The notes beneath the pieces are model-generated. The model ran no database searches, had not been told where the DNA came from, and saw nothing but the letters and a program-made list of their open reading frames with translations. Both the position numbers and the translations under genes were made by a program. From Lachnospiraceae bacterium (GTDB lineage Bacteria; Bacillota; Clostridia; Lachnospirales; Lachnospiraceae), in the NCBI GenBank assembly GCA_017442585.1, contig JAFRZM010000011.1:124001-188000 (forward strand): a DNA stretch of 64,000 nucleotides. Direction: 5' to 3'. How positions within the stretch are numbered: the first letter of the stretch is position 1; every line of letters begins with the position of its first letter. This document shows, one piece after another, positions 44,550 through 53,710 of the stretch.

Positions 44550-45815
44550 ATGAGTAACAATAATAAAGATACAATGAATACAGGAATTAAAGTAACAGCC
44601 AGAGCGATAGCGCTCGTTAAAACATATAAGAGATATTTTATACTTGGAATTGCTGCAATAGCATTTATATTGATAATGTTTTTTGCAATCGGAAAGGGTG
44701 ATAAGAGCGCGAGCGGTAATGTCGATGCATCAGGAAACCCTGTTTTTGAAGTAAACAAAGACAAAAAGATAAAGGCCTTGATGAAAGAGTATTATGATAA
44801 TTATATTGAGGCTGATATTGACGGTTTAAAAGAAATTGCAAAACCGATATCCGAAAACGAAGAAGGATATATAAAGATATTTGCACAGTATATAGATTCT
44901 TATAAGATTAAGGAAATATATACACAAAAGTGCAAGAAAGCTGACGGAACGATAGTTGTTGTAGAGCTCGAACTTAATTTTACAGGTTGCAAGACAACGG
45001 ATTACGGAATGGATACATTCCTTGTGTCAGCGGACAAGGACGGAAACCTTTTAATTAATAACCTTTATAGCCAGTTTAACAGAAGAACATATGAATACAT
45101 ACTTGATTCGACAATAGAAAGAGAAATCAACAGTTTCTCTCAAAGAAAAGAGTTTTTGGCACTTCAAAAAGAGATAGACGAAGCACACGAGAAAGCGCTT
45201 CTTAAGGACAGTGCTTTGGATGAGATGGTTAATACAACTATTAATCTTGCTGTATCCGATTATATGACTACGATAGTTCTCGTACAGAATCAGACGCCGC
45301 CGGATAATGATGTTGTAATTACCGATGTTGATGAGCCGGATGATGAGCCGGAGTCGGAAGACAAGATAGTTATAGATGAGAGCATAGAAGTTACGGAATA
45401 TGCTATAACAACTGATTCAGTAAACGTGCGTTACGGTGCGTCAAAGGATAAGAAGTCTTTAGGAAAGGCTGCTGCAGGTGCAAAGGTTGAAATCCTTGCT
45501 ATCGATCCTTGGGGTGAATGGTCATATGTACAGGTTAATGAAAACCTTAAAGGATTTATAAGAAATGATTTCCTTATCACGCAGGATAATGAGTATACAA
45601 TAACAGGTAAGGATGGATATCCTGAAAAAGACAGTAAGGTGGCGTTAAAAGAGACAGTAAACCTTATGAACTCGATGAAGTCGTATAACAAAGTAATTTC
45701 AGCTTTACAGGAAGGCACGCAGGTTACAATAATTGCGGTATACCAGAACGGACAGGTTAAGGTATCCGTTAACGGTAAGACAGGTTATCTTCCTTTAAGC
45801 GCATTGGATTATTAA
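44550..45815 (+). CDS. Membrane-anchored protein with two SH3b-like domains
   Basis: A 421-residue protein. A cytoplasmic N-terminus (about 1-28) and one membrane helix (about 30-50; YFILGIAAIAFILIMFFAIG) are followed by an extracytoplasmic region of about 190 residues of a helical NTF2-like type (MKEYYDNYIEADIDGLKEI), an acidic Asp/Glu/Pro linker (about 250-270), a bacterial SH3 domain (about 285-345; SVNVRYGASKDKKSLG, WSYVQVN, GFIRNDFLI) and a second, weaker SH3-like domain (about 355-421; GKTGYLPLSAL). SH3b domains usually bind cell-wall peptides. No enzymatic domain is seen, so a wall-binding or scaffold role is inferred. Confidence 0.75.
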   Translation: MSNNNKDTMNTGIKVTARAIALVKTYKRYFILGIAAIAFILIMFFAIGKGDKSASGNVDASGNPVFEVNKDKKIKALMKEYYDNYIEADIDGLKEIAKPISENEEGYIKIFAQYIDSYKIKEIYTQKCKKADGTIVVVELELNFTGCKTTDYGMDTFLVSADKDGNLLINNLYSQFNRRTYEYILDSTIEREINSFSQRKEFLALQKEIDEAHEKALLKDSALDEMVNTTINLAVSDYMTTIVLVQNQTPPDNDVVITDVDEPDDEPESEDKIVIDESIEVTEYAITTDSVNVRYGASKDKKSLGKAAAGAKVEILAIDPWGEWSYVQVNENLKGFIRNDFLITQDNEYTITGKDGYPEKDSKVALKETVNLMNSMKSYNKVISALQEGTQVTIIAVYQNGQVKVSVNGKTGYLPLSALDY

Positions 45816-45825
45816 AGAAAACCAC

Positions 45826-45853
45826 AAGAACCTCAGTTTTTACTGGGGTTCTT
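45826..45853 (+). terminator. Weak hairpin terminator after the SH3 gene
   Basis: A 12-bp stem (45826-45837 with 45842-45853, one T-G pair) with T4 loop, but without a following T run; termination may be partial. Confidence 0.45.
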
Positions 45854-45873
45854 CCTGAAATAGGGAGTTTTAT

Positions 45874-46620
45874 ATGGACGAAGTAAGGATTAATAAATAT
45901 CTTTCCGAAAATGGAATATGCTCCAGAAGAGAAGCTGATAAGCTTATAGAGGAAGGAAAGATTCTGGTTAACGGAATTCCTGCTGTTACAGGTATGAAAG
46001 TAACCGGTGATGAAGAAATACGGATAAACAATAAACTAATAGAGAAAAAGCAAACGAATGATTATGTCCTTATTGCATTTAATAAGCCGCAGGGGATTGT
46101 ATGTACCTGTGCTAAAAACGATAAGGACAATATTGTGGATTATATTAATTATCCGACAAGAATATATCCGATAGGACGACTTGATAAAAACTCAGAAGGA
46201 CTTATATTACTTACCGACAACGGTGACATTGTAAATAAGATGATGCGTGCTGCAAATGCACATGAGAAAGAATATGTCGTTACGGTAAATACCGATATAA
46301 CCGAAGAATTTCTTGAAAAGATGCGAAACGGTGTACCGATACTTGATACGGTCACAAGAAAATGTATAGTGGAAAAGCTTGCAAAAAGACGTTTCAGAAT
46401 TATTCTTACGCAGGGATTAAACAGGCAGATACGTCGTATGTGTGAGGCCTTGGGCGTACGTGTTATGCATTTAAAGAGAGTTCGGGTTATGAACATTAAT
46501 CTTGGGGATTTAAAGCTTGGCGAATACAGGGATGTTACAAGAAAAGAACGTGAAGAACTTGAAGAACTGATCAAGAATTCGAAGAATACGCCCGGAGGGA
46601 ATATTAAAGCCGATGAATAA
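45874..46620 (+). CDS. rluF: 23S rRNA pseudouridine synthase, RluF/RsuA family
   Basis: A 248-residue pseudouridine synthase. It has an S4 RNA-binding domain (about 3-60; RINKYLSENGICSRREADKLI) and a catalytic domain with YPIGRLDKNSEGLILLT, whose Asp is the nucleophile. The later ILTQGLNRQIRRMCEALG is typical of the RsuA/RluB/E/F group. The form with FNKPQGIVCTC and the C-terminal Glu/Lys tail best matches RluF, which modifies U2604 of 23S rRNA in E. coli; the exact target here is by analogy. Its end overlaps ligA by 8 bases. Confidence 0.88.
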   Translation: MDEVRINKYLSENGICSRREADKLIEEGKILVNGIPAVTGMKVTGDEEIRINNKLIEKKQTNDYVLIAFNKPQGIVCTCAKNDKDNIVDYINYPTRIYPIGRLDKNSEGLILLTDNGDIVNKMMRAANAHEKEYVVTVNTDITEEFLEKMRNGVPILDTVTRKCIVEKLAKRRFRIILTQGLNRQIRRMCEALGVRVMHLKRVRVMNINLGDLKLGEYRDVTRKEREELEELIKNSKNTPGGNIKADE

Positions 46621-48589
46621 AGAGGAACGAATAAAAGAACTCGTTGATATATTAAATGAGGCATCAAGAAGATACTATAACGGTATGGAAGAGATGATGT
46701 CCAATTTTGAATGGGATGCTCTTTTTGACGAACTAAGTGTTTTAGAGAACGAGACAGGAATAGTACTTCCTGATTCGCCGACTAAAAGGGCCGGATATGA
46801 AGAGGAAGAAAAGGGCGAAAAGGAAGAGCATGAATTTCCTGCGCTTTCGCTTGCAAAAACAAAAGATATCGAAGAACTTAAGGCATTTGCAGGTGAGCGT
46901 GATATATATTTGAGCTATAAGCTTGACGGACTTACGCTTGTTGTGACTTATGACGGCGGAAAGCTTACGAAGATCCTGACTCGTGGAAACGGACATATAG
47001 GAACGAATATTACAAAGCTTAAAACTGCTATAAACGGAATCCCTTCCGAAATAAAGGAAAAAGGTCATGTTGTAGTTCGTGGCGAGGCGCTTATTTCCTA
47101 TACTGATTTTGAAATCATAAATGATACTATAGAATCAGAGGATGAGCGGTATGCAAATCCAAGAAATCTGGCAAGTGGAACTTTAAGCCTTGATGATCCG
47201 GAAGAGGTTAAAAAGCGTAATGTCAGGTTCGTCGCTTTTACCTTAGTGCATTTGGATAGGGAACTTGTCTCTTTCGGCGACAGAATGAAACTTTTAAAAG
47301 ATAACGGGTTCGAAGTTGTAGAGCATAAAGCAACAAACAGAGATTCATTAAAAGCGGTGGTCGATGAGTTCACTGAGAAGGTAGAACAAGGAAAAATGGA
47401 TTATCCGGTAGATGGTCTCGTAATCACGTATGATGATACGGATTATGCCAGGACGGGATCTGTTACAGGTCATCATGCCACACGTGCGGGTTTGGCATTT
47501 AAGTGGCAGGATACCGTAGTAAAGTCGAAACTATTGTTTGTGGAGTGGTCGTGCGCGATTTCAACAATTTCTCCGGTTGCGGTCTTTGAACCTGTAGAAC
47601 TTGAAGGCACAACGGTTCAAAGGGCTTCTCTTTGTAATATATCGGAGATGGAACGCCTTGGTATAGGCAGTGAGGGAAGCACTCTTGATATAATAAAGAG
47701 TAACAAAATCATTCCAAAGGTTGTAGCAGTAGAAGAAAAATGCGGAGAACTCATTATTCCGGATAAGTGCCCTGTGTGCGGCAGCCCTACGAAGATTGAA
47801 ATCAGCAAGAAGAGCGGTACAAAGACACTTAGATGTACAAATCAAAAGTGCCCGGCAAAGAGCATTAAGCGCTTTAACCGTTTTGTGAGTAAGCAGGGAA
47901 TGGATATAGACGGAATGTCGATTCAGACGATAGTACGTTTCGTAAACGAAGGCTTTATCCATAATGCTGCGGATTTCTTTAAACTGAATCGCTTTTATGA
48001 AAAAATCGAAGGATTGGAAGGCTTTGGAGAAAAGTCTGTTGCAAATCTCGATGCTGCGATTAAGAAAAGCAGAAAAGTAAATCCTGTAAACCTTATCTTT
48101 TCTTTATGCATACCTAAGATAGGATATGATGCTGCAAAACAGATTATAAACGCAATGGGATTTTCGGCGTTTAAGGATGCGGCTATAAGCAAGAGTGATT
48201 TTGAAGGAATTAAGCTTATAGGAAATGAGAGGACAAAGTGCATACATGATTACTTTGACGATCAGGATAATCTTAAAGAATTCAACGACTTGCTTGAGGT
48301 AGTTGATATAGTTGAGGAAGAGCGCATTGAAGTAGAAAAGACGCTTTCCGGTATGGTATTTGTTGTAACCGGTGATGTCTTTAATTACAAGAACCGAAAC
48401 GAGCTTAAGGACTATATAGAAAGTCGCGGCGGTACGGTTACGGGCTCTGTATCTTCCAAAACAAACTATCTTATAAATAACGATGTGGAGTCGACTTCGT
48501 CTAAGAATAAGAAAGCAAAAGAAATCGGAATTCCGATAATCTCGGAAGATGAGTTTATAAGAAGATTCAATCCGACAAGAAGTTTATAA
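46613..48589 (+). CDS. ligA: Divergent NAD(+)-dependent DNA ligase
   Basis: A 658-residue ligase with the normal domain order: Ia (about 5-65), adenylation (about 70-315), OB (about 318-395), Cys4 zinc finger (CPVCGS...CTNQKCPAK, about 382-412), helix-hairpin-helix (about 415-570) and BRCT (about 582-655; LSGMVFVVTGD). The AMP-accepting lysine is in YKLDGLTL and VRGEA is intact. Several otherwise strict motifs differ: TRGNGHIGTN for TRGDG..GED, HEFPALSLAK for H..PMLSL, and WSCAIS where GRTG normally stands before the conserved TPVA-like ISPVA. It may be a second, specialised LigA rather than the replicative one. The start overlaps rluF. Confidence 0.85.
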   Translation: MNKEERIKELVDILNEASRRYYNGMEEMMSNFEWDALFDELSVLENETGIVLPDSPTKRAGYEEEEKGEKEEHEFPALSLAKTKDIEELKAFAGERDIYLSYKLDGLTLVVTYDGGKLTKILTRGNGHIGTNITKLKTAINGIPSEIKEKGHVVVRGEALISYTDFEIINDTIESEDERYANPRNLASGTLSLDDPEEVKKRNVRFVAFTLVHLDRELVSFGDRMKLLKDNGFEVVEHKATNRDSLKAVVDEFTEKVEQGKMDYPVDGLVITYDDTDYARTGSVTGHHATRAGLAFKWQDTVVKSKLLFVEWSCAISTISPVAVFEPVELEGTTVQRASLCNISEMERLGIGSEGSTLDIIKSNKIIPKVVAVEEKCGELIIPDKCPVCGSPTKIEISKKSGTKTLRCTNQKCPAKSIKRFNRFVSKQGMDIDGMSIQTIVRFVNEGFIHNAADFFKLNRFYEKIEGLEGFGEKSVANLDAAIKKSRKVNPVNLIFSLCIPKIGYDAAKQIINAMGFSAFKDAAISKSDFEGIKLIGNERTKCIHDYFDDQDNLKEFNDLLEVVDIVEEERIEVEKTLSGMVFVVTGDVFNYKNRNELKDYIESRGGTVTGSVSSKTNYLINNDVESTSSKNKKAKEIGIPIISEDEFIRRFNPTRSL

Positions 48590-48609
48590 ATCTTTTATAA
48601 TTTTTGCTG

Positions 48610-48638
48610 TTTAAAAGAATAGATTTATTTGGTATAAT
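48610..48638 (+). promoter_or_regulatory. Sigma-A promoter of the asp23-recN region
   Basis: TTTAAA at 48610-48615, 17-base spacer, perfect TATAAT at 48633-48638 with an extended TGG directly before it. Confidence 0.7.
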
Positions 48639-48675
48639 ATAATTTACTAAGTTATATGAATCGGGAGGCATATTT

Positions 48676-49053
48676 ATGGCTGATGATAGAAAAGCATTTG
48701 TTATAAAGAGAGGCGACATGGGAGAGATTACAGTTGCCGAAGAAGTTGTAGCGATAACGGCGGGAATTGCTGCTACCGAGGTTGAAGGCGTAAGCGCAAT
48801 GGCAGGTAATATAACAAACGAGCTTGTTGCAAAGCTTGGTATGAAGAACTTGTCAAAAGGCGTAAGCGTAGAGATGACAGGTGGGGAAGTAAGAGTATTT
48901 GTTGCGGTAGTAGTAGCCTACCAGGCCAATGTACCTAAGGTATCGAAGGATATTCAGGAGAAGGTTAAGACGTCCATTGAAAACATGACAGGTCTTCACG
49001 TTGCAGAAGTAAATGTTAAGATAGCAGGTATTGATGTAGGTAAAGACAATTAA
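48676..49053 (+). CDS. Asp23/Gls24 family envelope stress protein
   Basis: A 125-residue protein. GEITVAEEVVAITAGIAATEVEGVSAM opens the Asp23 domain (read in parts), and RVFVAVVVAYQANVPKVSKDIQEKVKTSIENMTGL-type strands and helix complete it. The family forms cytoplasmic filaments or layers at the membrane (Asp23) and is linked to alkaline and cell-wall stress. The position just before nusB is conserved in Clostridia and matches YqhY of B. subtilis, which has been tied to fatty-acid synthesis control. A terminator follows, so it is probably produced in excess of the downstream genes. Confidence 0.9.
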   Translation: MADDRKAFVIKRGDMGEITVAEEVVAITAGIAATEVEGVSAMAGNITNELVAKLGMKNLSKGVSVEMTGGEVRVFVAVVVAYQANVPKVSKDIQEKVKTSIENMTGLHVAEVNVKIAGIDVGKDN

Positions 49054-49065
49054 TGATGAATTCTT

Positions 49066-49094
49066 AAGGGATGTCGTAAGGCATCCCTTGTTTT
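49066..49094 (+). terminator. Intrinsic terminator between asp23 and nusB
   Basis: AAGGGATG (49066-49073) pairs with CATCCCTT (49082-49089), followed by a short T tract; likely partial read-through into nusB. Confidence 0.7.
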
Positions 49095-49130
49095 GTGTAT
49101 TGAAGTAAATACTTTACGAAAGGATATTAT

Positions 49131-49532
49131 ATGAACAGAAGGTCTTTAAGAGAACACGTATTTCAGATGCTTTTCAGGGTAGAATTCTTTGAAGAGGGAG
49201 ATATAGTAGAGCAGCTTGATAATTTCATGGAAGAATCGGAGCCTATAAGTGCGGAGGATGCAGCACATATAAGTGAGAAATTCAATAAGATTAAAGAGCT
49301 TTTGCCTGAAATAGATAAAGAAATCAACGATAAGGTAAAAGGCTGGAAGACGTCAAGAATGGGCAAGGTTGATCTTGCGATAATACGTCTTGCGTTATAT
49401 GAGATAAAGTATGACGATGAAGTGCCTATGCCGGTTGCAATCAACGAGGCAGTGGAACTTGCCAAAAAATACGGTACGGATGAGTCACCTGCATTTATAA
49501 ACGGAGTATTGGCTAAGCTTAATGAAAGATAA
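49131..49532 (+). CDS. nusB: Transcription antitermination protein NusB
   Basis: A 133-residue all-helical RNA-binding protein that joins NusE (S10) on boxA to allow full-length rRNA transcription. The ends match the family: RRSLREHVFQMLFRVEF at the N-terminus; KVDLAIIRLALYEIKYD and PMPVAINEAVELAKKYGTDE with FINGVLAKL at the C-terminus. The last 11 bases overlap xseA. Ribosome site GAAAGGA. Confidence 0.93.
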   Translation: MNRRSLREHVFQMLFRVEFFEEGDIVEQLDNFMEESEPISAEDAAHISEKFNKIKELLPEIDKEINDKVKGWKTSRMGKVDLAIIRLALYEIKYDDEVPMPVAINEAVELAKKYGTDESPAFINGVLAKLNER

Positions 49533-50727
49533 TATTTATTCGGTAACAGAAGTCAATAAATATATAAAGAACATGATGGAGCAGGACTTTTTCCTCTCAA
49601 AGGTCAGTATAAGGGGAGAGATTTCCAACCTTAAGCGTCATAGTTCGGGGCATATATATCTTACGATAAAAGATGACGGTGCGGCTTTGCCAGCAGTCAT
49701 TTTTGCTTCGTATGCAAGATGTATAACCGTTGATTTAAAAGAGGGCATGAAGGTAGTGGTTACCGGTAATGTCGATATTTATGAAAAAACGGGAAATTGC
49801 CAAATCTATATTAAGACAGTTGAAGATGACGGAATAGGTATACTTTATAAAAAATATCAGGAATTAAAAGAACGCCTGGAAGATTCCGGGATGTTCGATC
49901 CAATGTATAAGAAGCCGATTCCAAAGTATGTAAAGAAGGTCGGTATAGTCACGTCACCTACGGGAGCGGCGATACAGGATATAATAAATATATCTACAAG
50001 GCGTAACCCTTATGTGCAGCTTATTTTGGCGCCTGCGCTTGTGCAAGGCGAGGATGCGGCAAAATCTATTGCAGAGGGAATAAGACGGCTTAACGAGACG
50101 GATGTCGATGTTATAATTGTAGGTCGTGGCGGCGGCTCGTTGGAAGACTTATGGGCATTTAATGAGGAAGTGGTTGCAGATGCGATATTTAAGTCTGCGA
50201 TTCCGATAATATCCGCGGTAGGCCATGAGACGGATTTTACGATAGCCGATTTTGTATCGGATCTTCGTGCACCGACACCCTCCGCAGCGGCAGAGCTTTC
50301 GGTGTATTCAATAGAAGAGCTTGAAAAAGAACTCTTAGGTCAAAGCGATCGCCTTAAGGCACTTATTGACGGGAAACTTGAAAGAGTAAAAAGAATATCC
50401 GCACAGTACAGTGAAGTTTTGGAAAAGCTTTCGCCTAAGAATATGGTTTTGCAGAGAAAGCATGACGTGGCAAGGGCGGCGGATAGACTTGAGATTCTGA
50501 TAAAAGATAAGCTTAATGATAGACGTAACAGTTTAAAGATTCTTGTTACAAAGCTTGACGGATTGTCTCCGTTAAAGAAATTAAGCGAAGGATATGCGGT
50601 TGTTGAAACTAAGGGGCATGTTATAACGGGAATAGATGCAGTTGATATCGGTGATGAGATAAGCGTGCATCTTTTGGACGGTGATATAAGTGCAAATGTT
50701 TCGGGTAAGCATAAGGAGAAGCGATAA
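49522..50727 (+). CDS. xseA: Exodeoxyribonuclease VII large subunit
   Basis: A 401-residue subunit of the ssDNA exonuclease XseAB. An N-terminal OB fold (about 1-100; SVTEVNKYIKNMMEQDF, LKRHSSGHIYLTIKD) is followed by the catalytic domain (about 118-310; VGIVTSPTGAAIQDI, VDVIIVGRGGGSLEDLWAFN, SAVGHETDFTIADFVSDLRAPTPSAAAEL in parts). A coiled-coil region for XseB binding follows, then the closing LSEGYAVV segment. The invariant GRGGGS and GHETD motifs are intact. The xseB start overlaps its stop by 1 base, which fits a fixed subunit ratio. Confidence 0.95.
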   Translation: MKDNIYSVTEVNKYIKNMMEQDFFLSKVSIRGEISNLKRHSSGHIYLTIKDDGAALPAVIFASYARCITVDLKEGMKVVVTGNVDIYEKTGNCQIYIKTVEDDGIGILYKKYQELKERLEDSGMFDPMYKKPIPKYVKKVGIVTSPTGAAIQDIINISTRRNPYVQLILAPALVQGEDAAKSIAEGIRRLNETDVDVIIVGRGGGSLEDLWAFNEEVVADAIFKSAIPIISAVGHETDFTIADFVSDLRAPTPSAAAELSVYSIEELEKELLGQSDRLKALIDGKLERVKRISAQYSEVLEKLSPKNMVLQRKHDVARAADRLEILIKDKLNDRRNSLKILVTKLDGLSPLKKLSEGYAVVETKGHVITGIDAVDIGDEISVHLLDGDISANVSGKHKEKR

Positions 50728-50930
50728 TGACAAAAGATAACAATACAGAGAAAGAACTTACGATTGAAGAGGGTTTAAAGCAGATAGAAACCATAATAGA
50801 AAAACTCGAATCATCGGATGTGTCTTTGGAAGAGTCATTTAAATTATATGAAGAGGGAATAAACAAAGTTAAGGCAGTTAACGACAGCATAGACAGGATA
50901 GAGAAAAAGATCGAAACTTTGTCGGAGTAG
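50727..50930 (+). CDS. xseB: Exodeoxyribonuclease VII small subunit
   Basis: A 67-residue helical protein that wraps the XseA coiled coil in exonuclease VII. The signature LTIEEGLKQIETIIEKLESS then DVSLEESFKLYEEGI is unmistakable. The start overlaps the xseA stop codon (TAATG) and a GGAG site lies inside xseA. The stop is 3 bases before ispA. Confidence 0.94.
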   Translation: MTKDNNTEKELTIEEGLKQIETIIEKLESSDVSLEESFKLYEEGINKVKAVNDSIDRIEKKIETLSE

Positions 50931-50933
50931 GAT

Positions 50934-51827
50934 ATGGATTTTAAAATGGAATTTGAAAAAAGGAAAAATGTAGCTGAAGAAATAATAAAGTCATACCTTC
51001 CGAAAGAAGAGGGTTTACAAAAAACAGTACTTTCAGCAATGAATTACAGTGTGAATGTCGGGGGCAAGAGACTTCGCCCGATATTTATGCTTGAAACATA
51101 TAAGATGTTTAGAGGAAATCCTAACCTTAGAACATACAAGGCATTTATGGCAGCTCAGGAATGCATTCACACGTATTCGCTTATACATGATGATCTTCCG
51201 GCGATGGATAATGATGAATTCAGACGAGGTCAGAAGACAACGCATGTGGTATACGGCGAAGCAATGGCAATCCTTGCGGGTGATGCTTTATTAAATTATG
51301 CTTTCGAACTTGCATCATCTACGTGCGATTATAATGAAGGCAATGATAAGGAAATCCTTGAAGCACTTAAGATCCTTTCAAAGAAAGCCGGTATTTACGG
51401 AATGGTCGGAGGACAGGTCGTAGATGTTGAAACGGAAGGAAAGGATAACGACCTTGAAACGCTTGATTTTATTTATAGACTTAAGACATCTGCGCTTCTT
51501 GAATCATCGATGATGATAGGAGCAACACTTGCAGGTGCAAGTTCGGAAGATATATCAAAGATAGAGCAAATAGCAAGAAAGATAGGCATCGCATTCCAGA
51601 TACAGGATGATATTCTTGATATAGAAGGAACCGAAGAATTCGGAAAACCTATAGGAAGCGATGAAAAAAACGGTAAGGTAACTATGGCAAGTAAGCTTGG
51701 AATCGACAGTGCCAAGAAAGAAGTAGAAAGCCTTACAAATGAAGCTATAGAAATTCTTGATTCATTCAAGGAAGATCATGAATTTTTAAAGGAATTACTT
51801 AAAGTGCTGGTAAATCGTAAGAAATAG
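50934..51827 (+). CDS. ispA: Polyprenyl (farnesyl/geranyl) diphosphate synthase
   Basis: A 297-residue trans-prenyltransferase that condenses IPP with allylic diphosphates. The first aspartate-rich motif is YSLIHDDLPAMDNDEFRRG (the DDxxxxD form with two inserted residues) and the second is FQIQDDILDIEGT. GGKRLRP binds IPP. The two-residue insertion in the first motif marks the bacterial FPP-synthase type. Precursors come from the pathway that includes dxs, next downstream, and ispE at 13 kb. Its stop overlaps the possible GTG of dxs. Confidence 0.93.
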   Translation: MDFKMEFEKRKNVAEEIIKSYLPKEEGLQKTVLSAMNYSVNVGGKRLRPIFMLETYKMFRGNPNLRTYKAFMAAQECIHTYSLIHDDLPAMDNDEFRRGQKTTHVVYGEAMAILAGDALLNYAFELASSTCDYNEGNDKEILEALKILSKKAGIYGMVGGQVVDVETEGKDNDLETLDFIYRLKTSALLESSMMIGATLAGASSEDISKIEQIARKIGIAFQIQDDILDIEGTEEFGKPIGSDEKNGKVTMASKLGIDSAKKEVESLTNEAIEILDSFKEDHEFLKELLKVLVNRKK

Positions 51828-51850
51828 TGATTTGCCCGGGAGAAAAAGAC

Positions 51851-53710
51851 TTGTTAGAAAAGATAATTAAGGAAAATGATATAAAAAAGATTCCTGAAAG
51901 TGAGTGGAATGGACTGGCGACGGAAATCAGGGATTATATATTGGAACATGTCTCAAAGACCGGTGGACATCTGGCTCCAAACTTAGGTGTTGTGGAACTT
52001 ACGATGGCACTCCATTTATTTATGGATTTTCCAAAGGACAAGCTTGTATTTGATGTTGGTCATCAGTGCTATACGCATAAGATACTTACCGGCAGAAAAG
52101 AAGAGTTTGATACTTTGCGTCAGTATAAGGGATTAAGCGGATTTCCGAAGCGTGATGAATCGCCGTGCGATTCTTTTGATTCCGGACACAGTTCCAATTC
52201 GATTTCTGTTGCATTGGGTTATGCGGCAGCAAGATCGCTTAATAAAACTGATGAAAAAATAGTTGCTCTTATAGGTGACGGAGCAATGACAGGCGGTGTG
52301 GCATATGAAGCACTTAATAATGCATCGCTTGTTAACGGTAATTTTATAATAGTACTTAATGACAATCAGATGTCTATATCCGAGAGTATAGGCGGTTTTT
52401 CAAGCCAATTGTCACGTCTTCGTACGGGAAAGCTTTATACACATTTAAAGCAGTCTGTTACGGACTCTTTGGAGAGAATACCGGGTATCGGTGATTCTAT
52501 GGTTAGACTTATCCGCAAGACAAAGGACGGATTAAAACAGATTATGGTTCCGGGAATGTTCTTTGAAGAGATGGGAATAACGTATCTCGGACCTGTTGAC
52601 GGACATAATATAAAAGGCATGTTACGTGTATTTGAGAATGCCGCAAAGGTTAACGGACCGGTATTGGTGCACGTAGTCACTAAAAAAGGAAAAGGTTATA
52701 AATACGCGGAAAAGCATCCTGATAAGTTTCATGGAATAGGTCCGTTTAATTTAAGTGACGGACAGACGAAAAAGGGTGGAGTGTCATATACGGAAGTATT
52801 CTCAAAGGCTATGTTGGGAGCCGGAGAGAAAAATGAGAATGTGGTGGCGATAACAGCTGCCATGAGTGACGGAACAGGTTTGAAGCGATTTAAGAAAGAA
52901 TTCCCGACACGGTTTTTTGATGTGGGAATAGCGGAGCAGCATGCGGTCTCGTTTTCTGCAGGCCTTGCACTTTCCGGTAAGATTCCTGTTTTTGCCGTAT
53001 ATTCGTCTTTCCTGCAACGAGGTTTCGATGAGATTGTGCAGGATATATGTATGCAGGATCAGCATGTAGTGTTTGCGATAGACAGAGCAGGACTTGTCGG
53101 TAATGACGGACCTACGCATCACGGAGCGTTTGACGTATCATATTTGTCGATGATTCCGAATATGACTTTGATGGCACCAAAAAATGATAAGGAACTTACG
53201 CAGATGGTTGATTATGCGATAAATGTTCATAACGGCCCAATTGCTGTAAGATATCCGAGAGGTGAAGCATATCTTGGGTTACAGGAATACAATCAGGAAA
53301 TTAAATACGGTAAGTCTGAAGTTATACATGATGGCGAAAAGGTGTGCCTTATAGCATATGGCGCGACTGTTAAAAATGCGGAAGCTGCTTTTGAATGCTT
53401 GTCCGATAAGGGAATAGTTCCGGGACTTGTTAATTTGCGTTTTGCAAAACCGCTTGATGAAGAAATGCTTGATCGAATAGCTGATGAATATGAAGCGGTA
53501 ATAACGCTTGAGGATCACGTACTTAAAGGTGGTGTGGGCGCTATGATAGACGAGTATTATTGCAAGAAGGGTATTAGGATAAAGGTTAAGAATCTCGGAA
53601 TATCCGATAAGTTTGTAGAGCAGGGAGCAACTTCAAAGCTTTATGAAGATTGTGGTCTTAATACGGATTCTATAGTGAAGACAGTGGAAGAGGTAGTAAA
53701 TAATTTATGA
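51851..53710 (+). CDS. dxs: 1-deoxy-D-xylulose-5-phosphate synthase
   Basis: A 619-residue thiamine-diphosphate enzyme making DXP from pyruvate and glyceraldehyde-3-phosphate, the entry to the non-mevalonate pathway and to thiamine and pyridoxal synthesis. Motifs: VSKTGGHLAPNLGVVELT, FDVGHQCYTHKIL, IGDGAMTGGVAYEALNNA (ThDP motif) and the transketolase-like RFFDVGIAEQHAV, FQRG-type FLQRGFDEIVQD. I chose the TTG at 51851, 8 bases after GGGAG, because it gives the usual (M)LEKI start. A GTG at 51827 in the same frame overlaps the ispA stop but lacks a ribosome site. It overlaps tlyA by 4 bases. Confidence 0.94.
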   Translation: MLEKIIKENDIKKIPESEWNGLATEIRDYILEHVSKTGGHLAPNLGVVELTMALHLFMDFPKDKLVFDVGHQCYTHKILTGRKEEFDTLRQYKGLSGFPKRDESPCDSFDSGHSSNSISVALGYAAARSLNKTDEKIVALIGDGAMTGGVAYEALNNASLVNGNFIIVLNDNQMSISESIGGFSSQLSRLRTGKLYTHLKQSVTDSLERIPGIGDSMVRLIRKTKDGLKQIMVPGMFFEEMGITYLGPVDGHNIKGMLRVFENAAKVNGPVLVHVVTKKGKGYKYAEKHPDKFHGIGPFNLSDGQTKKGGVSYTEVFSKAMLGAGEKNENVVAITAAMSDGTGLKRFKKEFPTRFFDVGIAEQHAVSFSAGLALSGKIPVFAVYSSFLQRGFDEIVQDICMQDQHVVFAIDRAGLVGNDGPTHHGAFDVSYLSMIPNMTLMAPKNDKELTQMVDYAINVHNGPIAVRYPRGEAYLGLQEYNQEIKYGKSEVIHDGEKVCLIAYGATVKNAEAAFECLSDKGIVPGLVNLRFAKPLDEEMLDRIADEYEAVITLEDHVLKGGVGAMIDEYYCKKGIRIKVKNLGISDKFVEQGATSKLYEDCGLNTDSIVKTVEEVVNNL

